Shown: in pieces, positions 1 through 6,868 of the stretch | How the letters are laid out: each line of letters starts with the position of its first letter | How positions within the stretch are numbered: position 1 is the stretch's first letter | From: a virus | DNA length: 30,042 nucleotides | IMG/VR virus record: IMGVR_UViG_3300037070_004296 | Coordinates: 1-30,042 of that record | Reading direction: 5' to 3' (one strand) | Translations under genes and position numbers: made by a program | Notes under the pieces: model-generated | What the model saw: only the letters and a program-made list of their open reading frames with translations | The model's database searches: none | What the model was told of the DNA's origin: nothing

Positions 1-767
1 GGAACGATGTTGTGAAAACTGAGGTTTTCCCTGTTGCTCCAACGATTACAAGCGACATCACCAAAGCTATTCAGGCTCAGATCCCCAATATCAACGATAC
101 TTCCCTGAATCGGGCTGTGTCGAAGATTGATGGACTCGTGGATAAGTACCGTAGCGGAAATCTTATCATGGATGGTGATAATGCCCTCAATTTAAAGAAT
201 GAGGTCAGCCAACTCATCAGTGAACTCAAGCCGGGGGCGGATAAAGAAGCTCTGGTTGCTGGATGGAAGTCTCTTAATGACATCTTAATTCGTAAGCAGT
301 TGCAGAAAGTTGGGAAACTCGCTGATTATGATGCTCTTACAGAGCCGTACAGTAATTTCTCAGTTCTACGGAAGGCGGCGAAGGCTGCGAGGGCCAACAA
401 AGGGAACTTCACCTCAAAACAGCTTGCTCAGGTCTCTCCGCCTGAAGGCCAGATGGGCTTTTTGGGAGAGACTGCGCACGAAGTCCTCGGACAAAGTCCT
501 GGGAAGGGTAATTTCCTCGGTAGGAGTCTAGCTTCTATTGCTATGGGCGGAGTTGGAGTGGCTAATCTCCCAGCGGCCATTGGAATGTTTGTGGGAGGTC
601 ATGCTTTGTCCTCCAAGACAGCACAGAGAGCTCTCTTGGGGAATACAAGAATTCAAAGAGCTATGTCTAAGGCTCTTCGTAAGACGGAAAAATTCAATCG
701 CAGACTCGGCACAGGTCTACGAGCGGCGGCAGTATCTAATCTAGGAGATGACAATGCCCGAAACTGA
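1..767 (+). CDS. Virion (internal/ejection-like) protein, C-terminal part, cut by left edge
   Basis: The reading frame is open to the left edge. The first in-frame start-like codon is GTG at 12, but nothing marks it as the true start, so this is probably the C-terminal 250 or so residues of a larger protein. The visible part has a helical, charged first half and, at about residues 165-205, a glycine/alanine-rich hydrophobic stretch (SIAMGGVGVANLPAAIGMFVG) that could cross or enter a membrane. It then has a basic C-terminus rich in Arg and Lys. Position just upstream of the tail fibre and late-strand orientation fit an internal or ejection protein of a podovirus, where membrane-active segments are common. 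That role is inferred from context and composition only. Confidence 0.6.
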   Translation, partial: NDVVKTEVFPVAPTITSDITKAIQAQIPNINDTSLNRAVSKIDGLVDKYRSGNLIMDGDNALNLKNEVSQLISELKPGADKEALVAGWKSLNDILIRKQLQKVGKLADYDALTEPYSNFSVLRKAAKAARANKGNFTSKQLAQVSPPEGQMGFLGETAHEVLGQSPGKGNFLGRSLASIAMGGVGVANLPAAIGMFVGGHALSSKTAQRALLGNTRIQRAMSKALRKTEKFNRRLGTGLRAAAVSNLGDDNARN

Positions 768-942
768 CAAGGCGACAAAATACCTCACGGAAGCTCTTCG
801 TACCGGGAAAAATCCGGTTAACAAGAATTTGAAGGATCCATTGAATCTGCGTATGCGCGGATACCAACTCTACACGAAGGAACAACAGACTCTTGGCGAG
901 CCCTCAGTTTCCTACGAAGAGTGGATGAAGACTCAGCAATAA
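754..942 (+). CDS. Small conserved-looking virion-operon protein, 62 aa
   Basis: This is a short, soluble, charged protein (MPETDKATKYLTEALRTGK...) with no recognised domain. ATG codons lie at 748 and 754. AGGAG at 743-747 touches the first and sits 6 nt before the second, so 754 is the better start. It overlaps the end of the preceding virion gene by 14 nt and ends 9 nt before the tail fibre, which indicates translational coupling within the late operon. The C-terminus is a short helix-friendly segment ending EEWMKTQQ. It may be a small structural or assembly factor, but the sequence does not show which. Confidence 0.65.
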   Translation: MPETDKATKYLTEALRTGKNPVNKNLKDPLNLRMRGYQLYTKEQQTLGEPSVSYEEWMKTQQ

Positions 943-951
943 GGAACGACC

Positions 952-2478
952 ATGCCTCGCAATAGCGGTGGAACATACTCACTCCCGGCCGGTAATCCGG
1001 TCGTAACCGGGGAGATTATCTCGTCCGCATGGGCGAATACGACCCTGACCGACATCGGCACCGCTATCACTGCGAGTCTTAGCAGAGCAGGCGAAGGAGG
1101 GATGCTTGCCCCTCTCTCCCTCTTCTCTGGTACAGCTGGATTCCCAGGTCTCACCTGGACAGCTGAAAGCACGAGTGGATGGTACAGAGCTGGTCTGAAT
1201 GACTTCCGGTGGGTTATCGCTGGGGTTGATCGTGTTACTTTGACGACTGCTGGAGCCACATTTGCAGGAAATGTCACAGCAGCTAGTTTCACTGGGCCAT
1301 TGACATCCGGTAACTTCGCCAACCCGAGCGCGTCGCTCGGCCTCGCCGCGGTCAACGGGAGCGCGGTCACGGCGATGCGCTCCGATGCCGCGCCCGCACT
1401 CTCGCAGGCCATCGCGCCAACGTGGACGGGATCGCACATCTTCACTTCATCGGGCATCGGCGCTACCCCGGCGATACGCCTTCAGTCCGCCTCGCCCTGG
1501 ATTGCCTTTCGCGAAACCGACCAAGCCGCAGGCGCGCAGGACTGGTTAGTCGGGAACTCCGGCGGAAGTTTTCTCATCGTCTCTAGCATTGATGGATCGG
1601 CGCTCGACAACGTCGTGTTCAACGCCACGCGCACTGGCTCGGCTGTCTCCAACATAACCTTCGGCAATCCAGCTAACAGTCCCAGCTACACATTCTCCGG
1701 TAGTGGCGTTGTCACCACGGGCGGCGTGATTCGCGGCCCTCTGGGTTCCGTCACTGCCCCTACCTATTCCTTTTCGGGGCTGACCGGCGCGGGCATGTTC
1801 GCTAGTGGGGACGGCACGCTGCGATTCGCGACCAACGGAGTCCACAGCTTCATCCTCGATTCGATCAATTCCCGCAATATCTCGTATCACTCACTGCAAG
1901 TTGTCCCGGATGGCACCGCCGCGCTGCCAGCGGTGACGTTCATCAACGACACCAACACCGGCATCTACCTCGACAGCCCTGACTCGCTGTCAGTTACCGC
2001 TGGCGGCGTGAACATCGTTTTGATCAGGGGTGCCGGGTTGCTAGTCGGCACCGGCCGCATCTTCAATCAGGACGGCAGCGTTGGAAATCCGGCGTACACG
2101 TTCCTGAACGATCAAGACACCGGATTCTGGCGTGCCGCCAGTGACACCATCGGCCTATCTACTGGTGGCGTCACGCGGCTGGGAATTTCCACCATAGTCG
2201 CTACGTTCACCGTCCCGACGGAAGCGCCGTCGTTTACTACTACATCGTCGCGCGCCGTCAAACGTGAGACTGGCTCCCCAAGCAAGGCGTCAAACATCCT
2301 CTCTCGTCTTCGTCCCATCCTTTACAGGATGCTAGAGGGAGATGATAAGGAGCAACTTGGCCTCATAGCCGAAGAGGTCCACGAGGTGTGTCCTCAGCTT
2401 TCCAACGGTAAGACCGTCGCATACGACCGACTCGCTCTCTTGCTCTTATCCGCATGGCAGGAGGAGCGAGTAGCGTGA
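952..2478 (+). CDS. Tail fibre with C-terminal S74 intramolecular chaperone
   Basis: This 508-residue trimeric tail fibre protein recognises the host surface. The N-terminus (about 1-115) resembles virion-attachment segments of podovirus fibres. The shaft carries repeated blocks of the form DGSxxxPAYTFxNDxxTGxW, seen near residues 263, 320 and 366, each ending in a TGG or AGG turn. The C-terminus from about residue 428 is a peptidase S74/endosialidase-type chaperone. A Ser432-Ser433-Arg-Ala-Val-Lys437 stretch matches the Ser/Lys self-cleavage site of that family, followed by the LGLIAEEV signature. In that family the chaperone trimerises the fibre and then cuts itself off. GC content rises sharply from about position 1318 and falls again near 2250, so the central shaft may have been acquired by recombination. 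Confidence 0.88.
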   Translation: MPRNSGGTYSLPAGNPVVTGEIISSAWANTTLTDIGTAITASLSRAGEGGMLAPLSLFSGTAGFPGLTWTAESTSGWYRAGLNDFRWVIAGVDRVTLTTAGATFAGNVTAASFTGPLTSGNFANPSASLGLAAVNGSAVTAMRSDAAPALSQAIAPTWTGSHIFTSSGIGATPAIRLQSASPWIAFRETDQAAGAQDWLVGNSGGSFLIVSSIDGSALDNVVFNATRTGSAVSNITFGNPANSPSYTFSGSGVVTTGGVIRGPLGSVTAPTYSFSGLTGAGMFASGDGTLRFATNGVHSFILDSINSRNISYHSLQVVPDGTAALPAVTFINDTNTGIYLDSPDSLSVTAGGVNIVLIRGAGLLVGTGRIFNQDGSVGNPAYTFLNDQDTGFWRAASDTIGLSTGGVTRLGISTIVATFTVPTEAPSFTTTSSRAVKRETGSPSKASNILSRLRPILYRMLEGDDKEQLGLIAEEVHEVCPQLSNGKTVAYDRLALLLLSAWQEERVA

Positions 2479-3224
2479 CTACTGGGTACATAGTTGCTGG
2501 ACGTGGGGACCTAGATGACCTGTTCGCTGTGCGAGTGTCAGCTCCTGGTGCTGCTACGAATTTCAAATCCAATGGAGGAGTTGACTTCAACCAACGCTTT
2601 GAGCCTCGTGGAGTGACCACCCCCATTGCGAACACAGGCTTCTTAGTCTCTGGTACTGGAGATCTTGCTCAAGTCTTCAAGAACAAGAGCGCTGTCGTAA
2701 ACACCTACAACACAGGAACTGGAGCAGTTGAAGTCGTCCCAGGGTCAGTCACCTCTGTCACCATCACTGTATGGGGAGCAGGAGGCGGTGGAGGTCGTGG
2801 CTCTGTTATGGGAGGCGGAGGCGGTGGTGGAGGATACTCGCAACGCACAGTGGCGGTCACCCCCGGCCAGACGTTCACCTACACAGTCGGTGTCGGCGGC
2901 ATAGGGCGAACTGGTTCTAATGGAAACGGAACTGCTGGTTCAGCCTCTACTGTGACGTCAGCAGCCCCTGTCGTTTCTATGACTGCGAATGGCGGAGGTC
3001 TTGGCACTACCGTCGCTGGAGGCAGTGGAGGTACGGCTTCGGGCGGAACCACCAACACTCAGGGAGATGTTGGATCCGTACCAGACGGTGGCGACTCCCC
3101 CAATGGAGGAACAGGCGGTGGACAGGGAGTAGCTGGAACAGCCCCCGGTGGAGGTGGTGGAGGAAATACAGCAGCCGATGCGAGTAATGGAGCTGCTGGA
3201 CGGATTATTTTCGCGTATGCATAA
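2475..3224 (+). CDS. Glycine-rich tail adhesin-like protein
   Basis: This 249-residue protein has two degenerate N-terminal repeats, (GYIVAGRGDLDDLFAVR and GFLVSGTGDLAQVFKNK). A beta-rich segment follows (VTSVTITVWGAGGGGGRG), then long polyglycine-rich stretches. This is the architecture of glycine-rich phage adhesins that sit at fibre tips (compare T-even gp38-type glycine-rich domains), so it is likely a receptor-binding accessory to the fibre encoded just upstream. The start is chosen as GTG 2475: AGGAGGAG at 2459-2466 lies 8 nt upstream, and GTG overlaps the fibre stop as GTGA. An in-frame ATG at 2454 inside the fibre gene has no comparable ribosome site. Receptor is unknown. Confidence 0.7.
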   Translation: MTTGYIVAGRGDLDDLFAVRVSAPGAATNFKSNGGVDFNQRFEPRGVTTPIANTGFLVSGTGDLAQVFKNKSAVVNTYNTGTGAVEVVPGSVTSVTITVWGAGGGGGRGSVMGGGGGGGGYSQRTVAVTPGQTFTYTVGVGGIGRTGSNGNGTAGSASTVTSAAPVVSMTANGGGLGTTVAGGSGGTASGGTTNTQGDVGSVPDGGDSPNGGTGGGQGVAGTAPGGGGGGNTAADASNGAAGRIIFAYA

Positions 3225-3238
3225 TAAGGATGATGACG

Positions 3239-3421
3239 ATGCAATCAAACGACTCTGTAGTAATTGACGGCCCAAAGACCTTGACTCTTTCGCCACAGGA
3301 TCTTTCAGTTATCCTGGACTCTTTGGCGGAGAGGCCGTTCAAGGTAGCGAACGGACCTATTTGCTCTATCATGGCTCAGCTGAAAGAACAGCAGCCGAAA
3401 CCAACGGAAGAACCAAAATGA
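3239..3421 (+). CDS. Small late protein, 60 aa, unknown function
   Basis: AAGGA at 3226-3230 is 8 nt before ATG 3239, which favours this start over the in-frame ATGs at 3230 and 3233. The product (MQSNDSVVIDGPKTLTL...) has a short beta-strand-like N-terminus and a helical middle (SPQDLSVILDSLAERPF). Its C-terminal tail is rich in Pro, Gln and Glu. No domain is recognised. It overlaps the next gene by 4 nt (ATGA), so the two are probably co-translated. The gene lies after the receptor-binding proteins and before two envelope-targeted proteins. Confidence 0.6.
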   Translation: MQSNDSVVIDGPKTLTLSPQDLSVILDSLAERPFKVANGPICSIMAQLKEQQPKPTEEPK

Positions 3422-3819
3422 AAAAGATGCTCTTAGCGGCGCTCCTTCTTGGAGTTAGCTTCACTGTTCAGGCTCAGAACGTCACTGGTCAGGTGACGGT
3501 CAATTGGACGAATCCGACCACGGCTATAGATGGCTCTCCTCTCACGGGATCTCAGGCTTTGACGAAGAACCAAATCTTCGTGGAGACTGCAACGATCCCA
3601 AACGGATTTGCCGGAGCTCCAAAGGTGGAGGTTGGGCCCTCTATCAGTACAGGGGCAGTCACAATGACTGTTCCCAGTGGAGCTACTCTCTATGTTCGTG
3701 TGAAATCCTGCAACTCCGGAGGGTGTAGTGATTTTAGTAGTGAGGCGACAAAGGTAGTCACGGTCCCTAGGCCCGGAGTTCCAACAACTGTGACCATTCA
3801 ACTCACCATAACTCCTTAA
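3418..3819 (+). CDS. Secreted Fn3-like (Ig-fold) protein with Sec signal peptide
   Basis: The start is ATG 3418, overlapping the previous stop (ATGA). An in-frame ATG 57 nt upstream would bury the signal peptide. Residues 1-19 (MKKMLLAALLLGVSFTVQA) are a clear Sec signal, probably cut after VQA. The roughly 110-residue mature part looks like one fibronectin type III or related Ig fold: VTVNWTNPTT near the start and YVRVKSCNSGGCSDFSSEA near the end, where Fn3 domains carry a YxVRxxN/S strand. Two cysteines, in KSCNSGGC, could form a disulfide in the periplasm. Phage Ig-like domains usually decorate virions, so one with an export signal is unusual. It might act at the host envelope, for example in exclusion or lysis. 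Function is not known. Confidence 0.7.
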   Translation: MKKMLLAALLLGVSFTVQAQNVTGQVTVNWTNPTTAIDGSPLTGSQALTKNQIFVETATIPNGFAGAPKVEVGPSISTGAVTMTVPSGATLYVRVKSCNSGGCSDFSSEATKVVTVPRPGVPTTVTIQLTITP

Positions 3820-3829
3820 GGAGTAGATA

Positions 3830-3967
3830 ATGCTCACAGTAATGCTTCTCTTAGTCGTAGGTGCCCTCGTGGCGGCTATCGTCGCTGCGATGGGGAAGTG
3901 CCCACTCTGGGTCAGCGTCATACTGCTTTGCGTCGCAATGGCAGTCCAGGTGATGCCGGTCAAGTGA
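3830..3967 (+). CDS. Two-helix small membrane protein, 45 aa (holin-like size)
   Basis: The coding region is short: ATG 3830 to TGA 3967, with a strong AAGGAG at 3818-3823 and 6 nt spacing. It encodes MLTVMLLLVVGALVAAIVAAM, a short loop GKCPLW, and a second hydrophobic segment VSVILLCVAMAVQV, so it forms a two-helix hairpin with almost no soluble part. Small two-helix proteins at the end of a late operon are often holins or holin antagonists. However, no endolysin is visible next to it, so that assignment is open. It follows a secreted protein by 10 nt and is the last plus-strand gene before the convergent zone. Confidence 0.6.
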   Translation: MLTVMLLLVVGALVAAIVAAMGKCPLWVSVILLCVAMAVQVMPVK

Positions 3968-4000
3968 CCGCGTAAGCCCTTGTTTTTGTTGGTGTTTTAG

Positions 4001-4038
4001 CCACAGGCCCTCCAGGCTTAGAGTTTGGGGGCCTGTGG
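4001..4038. other. 10-bp stem-loop in convergent zone
   Basis: CCACAGGCCC (4001-4010) and GGGCCTGTGG (4029-4038) form a perfect 10-bp stem around an 18-nt loop. It lies between the last late gene (+) and the last minus-strand gene. Neither side is followed by a clean T tract, so it is not a textbook intrinsic terminator. It could still stop convergent transcription or protect 3' ends. Smaller inverted repeats (GGCAT/ATGCC) follow at 4048-4065. Confidence 0.45.
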
Positions 4039-4099
4039 GGTAGCATTGGCATAGGGCCAAAATGCCTCGATAAGCCTTCTCGAGCTGCCACTTTTTGCT

Positions 4100-4297
4100 C
4101 TAGTACGGGTTTTCTAGCTTCTTGCCGCAGGTTGTAGCATCAAATGGGTCTGCAACGGCTAAAAGAACCCCCTGATGTGAGTAATAGAACTCTACTAGAC
4201 GATAGGGGGAGTCTTCTGTCCCCTTCCCCACTGTGACTCTCACACAGATGGTTTCAATCAATTGAACTGAGTCAATAGGGTTGTCTTTAGAAATCAT
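4100..4297 (-). CDS. Small conserved-type phage protein, 65 aa
   Basis: The product begins MISKDNPIDSVQLIETI and contains RVTVGKGTEDSPYRLVEFYYS, then GVLLAVADPFD. The pattern GKGTxDSPxRxVxxYY...G.LLA..DP recalls a family of very small proteins found in many tailed phages, whose function I do not know. ATG 4297 is used. A TTG codon 15 nt upstream is also open, and no strong ribosome site is visible for either. A 6-bp hairpin (GTTGAT/ATCAAC) lies just upstream. It is the last minus-strand gene, beyond the tRNA-like elements, and may be expressed separately or by read-through. Confidence 0.55.
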   Translation of the reverse strand: MISKDNPIDSVQLIETICVRVTVGKGTEDSPYRLVEFYYSHQGVLLAVADPFDATTCGKKLENPY

Positions 4298-4412
4298 TTT
4301 TGTGGTATCCAAACTGTTGATGCCAGAACAACTTAATCAACTCCCAGATAACAAAGTGCCAGATCGGGGAACTCTCAAACCCCGCGTGAGCTACCGGCTC
4401 GTCTCCCTGCTC

Positions 4413-4480
4413 TGGCGACAGGGACGGGTCTCGAACCCGCTTGACCATAAAGAAGCCCATCCGTGGGCTCCTGCCCTGTT
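4413..4480 (-). ncRNA. tRNA-like element lacking an anticodon arm
   Basis: Read on the minus strand, 68 nt form an acceptor stem ACAGGG/CCCTGT (an A-C mismatch at the first pair), an encoded CCA end with discriminator G, and a canonical T-arm GCGGG-TTCGAGA-CCCGT. A possible D-arm is GGAG/CTTC with GG in the loop. Only 11 nt (TTTATGGTCAA) separate the D-arm region from the T-arm, so there is no room for a 17-nt anticodon arm. The same middle segment also forms a terminator-like hairpin. It may be a decayed tRNA, a 3' tRNA fragment fused to a terminator, or a genuine tRNA mimic. It lies 23 nt from a second tRNA-like element on the same strand. Confidence 0.45.
4447..4470 (-). terminator. Possible intrinsic terminator inside the tRNA-like element
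   Basis: On the minus strand AGCCCA-CGGA-TGGGCT (4454-4469) forms a 6-bp stem with a tetraloop, followed directly by TCTTTAT. This could end the minus-strand operon. If it acts, the downstream T-arm and CCA half of the tRNA-like element would not be transcribed from the operon. The two readings compete. Confidence 0.4.
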
Positions 4481-4503
4481 TTACGTCTTTTGGCGAGACG
4501 AAT

Positions 4504-4597
4504 TGGTGGGAGGGGCTGGAGTTGAACCAGCAAGATGCCTTCCCGGGAGTACTAGCATCGCCCTTTCGGGTGCGTCTACCACTTTCGCCACCCTCCC
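4504..4597 (-). tRNA. tRNA-Leu-like gene with non-canonical middle
   Basis: On the minus strand the 94 nt start with GGGAGGG and end with CCCTCCC-A-CCA, a perfect 7-bp acceptor stem with encoded CCA. The D-arm TGGCGAAAGTGGTAGACGC is that of bacterial class II (leucine-type) tRNAs. The T-arm GCTGG-TTCAACT-CCAGC is canonical. The 39 nt between them do not fold as a 5-bp, 7-nt anticodon arm plus variable arm. Instead they give CCC-GAAA-GGG followed by GATGC/GCATC closing a 16-nt loop, then only TT before the T-arm. I cannot assign an anticodon. It may be a degenerate tRNA-Leu, a tRNA with a rearranged variable arm, or a decoy. Confidence 0.5.
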
Positions 4598-4876
4598 AAA
4601 TCTGTGGGGTATCGGCTGCTCGCTCCCCCTTCGCGCTAATTCCTGTGCCGACCTCGGTTCCCGCTATCCAGACTTACGGGACTATCCCATCACACTGCGA
4701 CGAGTGAAGTGTCTGGAGGATCAATTCAAAGAGTGCCCGGTAACTCGTTGACTCCGCCGGGCCGAAGCTAGGGTCCCCAACTATCCCCATCGTCGCATTG
4801 CGACGCCAGTCAAACAGATATAGTAGGCAGTGACGAGTCTCACTGTATGCCGTCCTGTTTGATGGGGCGAATTTCA
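4598..4876. other. No gene recognised; spacer before DUF3310 gene
   Basis: No open frame with a ribosome site was found on either strand. A perfect short hairpin, CGTCGC-ATT-GCGACG, lies at 4793-4807. As minus-strand transcription would run through it, this stretch is the 3' untranslated part of the modification operon and the 5' flank of the tRNA-like elements. Confidence 0.4.
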
Positions 4877-5230
4877 TTATCTGGATGTAGGAGGTGATGT
4901 GCCCCCATACTCTCCTTCGCGGTACGGAGTTTGTGTTCCAAGTCCTCGCTCTTTGGCTGTGAGATCACGACATTGCTCCGGCATTCCCGCATCCATTTTC
5001 GCAGCCTGGAGAAATTTCGCCTTCTTTTCAGCAATCTCAATGTACTTGTCAAGAAAATGGCGAGCTTTTTGGAGATCCACGATTCCACCTTTAGACTTCC
5101 AGCGAAAGAGATATTTTGAAACTTGGCCTTGAAAATAGTCAAGGTTGAACTCCTCCACGATGTCCCAATGTTCACGCCCACTCGCCGTCTTGTAGTGAGT
5201 CCCGCCAATTTGATGGTCATTTGCTTGCAT
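4877..5230 (-). CDS. DUF3310 (T7 gp1.7-like) protein
   Basis: Residues 5-68 carry the DUF3310 signature: IGGTHYK, HWDIVEEFNLDYFQGQVSKYLFRW, then a K-G-DLQKARHFLDKYIE helix. This domain occurs in T7 gp1.7, which has nucleotide kinase activity, and in small proteins of many phages. A role in nucleotide metabolism fits its position downstream of the ThyA-family and phosphatase genes. The C-terminal 45 residues are basic then Pro/Gly-rich and look disordered. ATG 5230 is used. A GAGGGG sequence lies about 11 nt upstream, which is a long spacing. It follows the phosphatase gene by 15 nt and is the last protein gene before the tRNA-like region. Confidence 0.75.
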   Translation of the reverse strand: MQANDHQIGGTHYKTASGREHWDIVEEFNLDYFQGQVSKYLFRWKSKGGIVDLQKARHFLDKYIEIAEKKAKFLQAAKMDAGMPEQCRDLTAKERGLGTQTPYREGEYGGTSPPTSR

Positions 5231-5245
5231 GTGCCATTATACCCC

Positions 5246-5722
5246 TCAAAAGTTACCGGATGCAACTTGAAAACACGTGATTCCTAATTCCCTCCATTTG
5301 TCCACCATTCGCTGACGATCTTCGTAGACGCAGAGAATATTCTCTAATCCGTACCCCCTCGCCCACTCAATCTTCAGGTCCCTGTCCTCAGTGAAGTCAC
5401 CGTGAGGACGCATGTAGATCACATGATAGTTGACTCCATAGAGTTTCAGCCATGCTCGCGTCTTATCCTTGACGATATCTGACCTCCCGGTCATGATGGC
5501 GATGACATAATCCCTGGACAGAGCGTTCATGGCCGCAATGACAGGGATATTCGGTGAATCTGTGTCGCAGGCGTCGTACCATGCGTCCCAATCACGGAGC
5601 TTGCACTTGCAGTCTTCGTTATTCTTATTGCACCCTATCTCGTGAGGGAGGTTAAGGAAGTGATGACGAGCATGGTCCAAAGAGATCGTGCCGTCCAGGT
5701 CAAAGATAATCGTATCATTCAT
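5246..5722 (-). CDS. T4 Pnkp-like HAD phosphatase (phosphatase domain only)
   Basis: This 158-residue HAD-family phosphatase has motif I FDLDGT (Asp8, Asp10), motif II IMTGRSD, a KDKTRAWL helix, the YMRPHGDFTEDRDLKIEWA segment and motif IV VYEDRQRMVD. The end, WRELGITCFQVASGNF, closely matches the end of T4 polynucleotide kinase-phosphatase as I remember it, but no P-loop kinase domain is present. The family removes phosphates from 3' DNA ends or nucleotides. An extra Cys-rich stretch (CNKNNEDCKCK) lies in the cap region at about 30-41. GGGAG is 7 nt before ATG 5722, and the gene overlaps the ThyA-like gene by 8 nt. It may process nicked DNA or act on a phosphorylated modified nucleotide. Confidence 0.8.
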   Translation of the reverse strand: MNDTIIFDLDGTISLDHARHHFLNLPHEIGCNKNNEDCKCKLRDWDAWYDACDTDSPNIPVIAAMNALSRDYVIAIMTGRSDIVKDKTRAWLKLYGVNYHVIYMRPHGDFTEDRDLKIEWARGYGLENILCVYEDRQRMVDKWRELGITCFQVASGNF

Positions 5723-6671
5723 GCCATTTCTCCCATTCTTGGCAGGCGTGTCTCAGCGGTTCATCATGGATCATTTGGATGTACGATACGTTCCCCTCTC
5801 CTAGACGTCTACGGTACTCGGAGAACATGGGCCTCGCCACATCCTGGAACCAGAGGGTATGCATCCGGGAGTGAGCGCCCCCGTAGATGAATGTTCTAGC
5901 ATCCCAGATGAATTTCTCCAGGATTTCACCCCTCGATATGAGTCTATGTCCAAGACTGAAGTTTCGGTAGGGGTCGTGAACCACCGTGGTCGCGTAGACA
6001 TCTTCGAAGTTGGGGAGGTTCTTGTAGACGTGGAGGTTGTTGGTGAAGACCCGATACGGTCCGCACTCCCGGCCAAGGGCCTCGGAAAGAAGCTGCTGAA
6101 GCATCGTCATGTGAACGACGTTGGCACCGAGCATCCCCCATACGAGGTCATTGCTCCGGTTGCATACCGTCATTTCCAATTTCTCATTAACAATTCGAAG
6201 ATAGATATGAGTGTTGCACGGGAGATCACGCTTGTTTTGGAGATCTGTGGTGGGATCCCACATGCCGATAACAGCTCGGCGGGTCCCCGGATCATCACGG
6301 AGTAGGATGTAGACTGAGAGGATTTGATTAACCTTAAAGTGACTGAACCATCTATGTCCATAGGCTCCGTGGACAAGATCAGTTTGTGGTTCCGCATATT
6401 CTCTGTACCTCTTGTTGAATTGCTCCAGCCAGCGTACATCGTTCATTCCAGCCATCATCCATACGAACTCCATTGTGTGGAAGTAGGGATTTGCCTGACG
6501 GATTGGATCATAAAGGATCCGCTCCAGCGGGTTGGTGATCTCCAATACTGTTGGACACGGCATAACTAAGACTTGACCGTTCCGTGAGTTATCGTGCACC
6601 GCATTGAGTCTCATTGAGGTGAGGGCCTCAACATACGCCTCAGGGGCGTTTCGTGCTTTGATGTGGATCAT
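5715..6671 (-). CDS. ThyA-family enzyme, probable dUMP hydroxymethyltransferase
   Basis: This is a 318-residue thymidylate synthase fold. The catalytic cysteine is Cys152 in DLPCNTH. The phosphate-binding arginine is in NRSND (Arg172, Ser173). The pyrimidine-reading asparagine is in GANVVHM (Asn184), where Asp is expected in dCMP-specific enzymes, so dUMP is the likely substrate. TRRAVIGMWDP supplies the partner-subunit arginines. Phage members of this family make either dTMP or 5-hydroxymethyl-dUMP from dUMP and methylenetetrahydrofolate. The neighbouring thymine-modification-type gene favours hydroxymethylation here. ATG 6671 overlaps the previous stop (ATGA). Product choice between methyl and hydroxymethyl cannot be read with certainty from sequence. 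Confidence 0.8.
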   Translation of the reverse strand: MIHIKARNAPEAYVEALTSMRLNAVHDNSRNGQVLVMPCPTVLEITNPLERILYDPIRQANPYFHTMEFVWMMAGMNDVRWLEQFNKRYREYAEPQTDLVHGAYGHRWFSHFKVNQILSVYILLRDDPGTRRAVIGMWDPTTDLQNKRDLPCNTHIYLRIVNEKLEMTVCNRSNDLVWGMLGANVVHMTMLQQLLSEALGRECGPYRVFTNNLHVYKNLPNFEDVYATTVVHDPYRNFSLGHRLISRGEILEKFIWDARTFIYGGAHSRMHTLWFQDVARPMFSEYRRRLGEGNVSYIQMIHDEPLRHACQEWEKWHE

Positions 6672-6868
6672 GATTCCATCCTGAATGTTTTGTTCTCTAC
6701 GAGCCCCTTCTTAGCATTCTCCAATTGGACCCCATCTTTGACAAGACCAATGTATTTCCAGCCCACGGGAGGGAGCAAAGACCATCTAGATCTTTCAACT
6801 TTCTCCCTACTGTAGACATTCCAGTAGAGATCTCCAGAGATAATAGTTGGCCTGAATTCATACTCCAT
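6668..6868 (-). CDS. Small protein in modification cluster, 66 aa
   Basis: The product begins MEYEFRPTIISGDLYWNVYSREKVERSRW, with many Tyr and Trp residues and no cysteine. It probably forms a compact beta-rich fold; no family is recognised. ATG 6868 overlaps the upstream gene by 11 nt and has AGAGG 5 nt upstream. The 3' end overlaps the ThyA-like start by 4 nt. Tight coupling on both sides places it in the base-modification operon, perhaps as a partner of one of the two enzymes, but that is inference from position only. Confidence 0.65.
   Translation of the reverse strand: MEYEFRPTIISGDLYWNVYSREKVERSRWSLLPPVGWKYIGLVKDGVQLENAKKGLVENKTFRMES

Noticed and set aside
933-1457. Long minus-strand frame under the tail fibre
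   Set aside because: Shadow frame in GC-rich codons of the well-supported S74 tail fibre.
4346-4412. Third tRNA-like element
   Set aside because: It has a GAGC/GCTC D-arm-like hairpin and a CGGGG/CCCCG stem, but the loop is 10 nt, and no acceptor stem or TTCRA loop could be found.
4413-4440. attP site made of a 3' tRNA half
   Set aside because: A T-arm plus CCA end would fit, but no integrase gene is seen in the window and the acceptor 5' strand is also present, so it is more than a 3' fragment. It stays possible if an integrase lies outside.
4281-4751. Plus-strand frame of 156 codons
   Set aside because: It runs antisense through both tRNA-like elements, has no ribosome site and has tRNA-derived composition.
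4674-4877. Minus-strand frame of 67 codons upstream of the tRNA-like elements
   Set aside because: No ribosome site, start overlaps the end of the DUF3310 gene, and composition is not protein-like.
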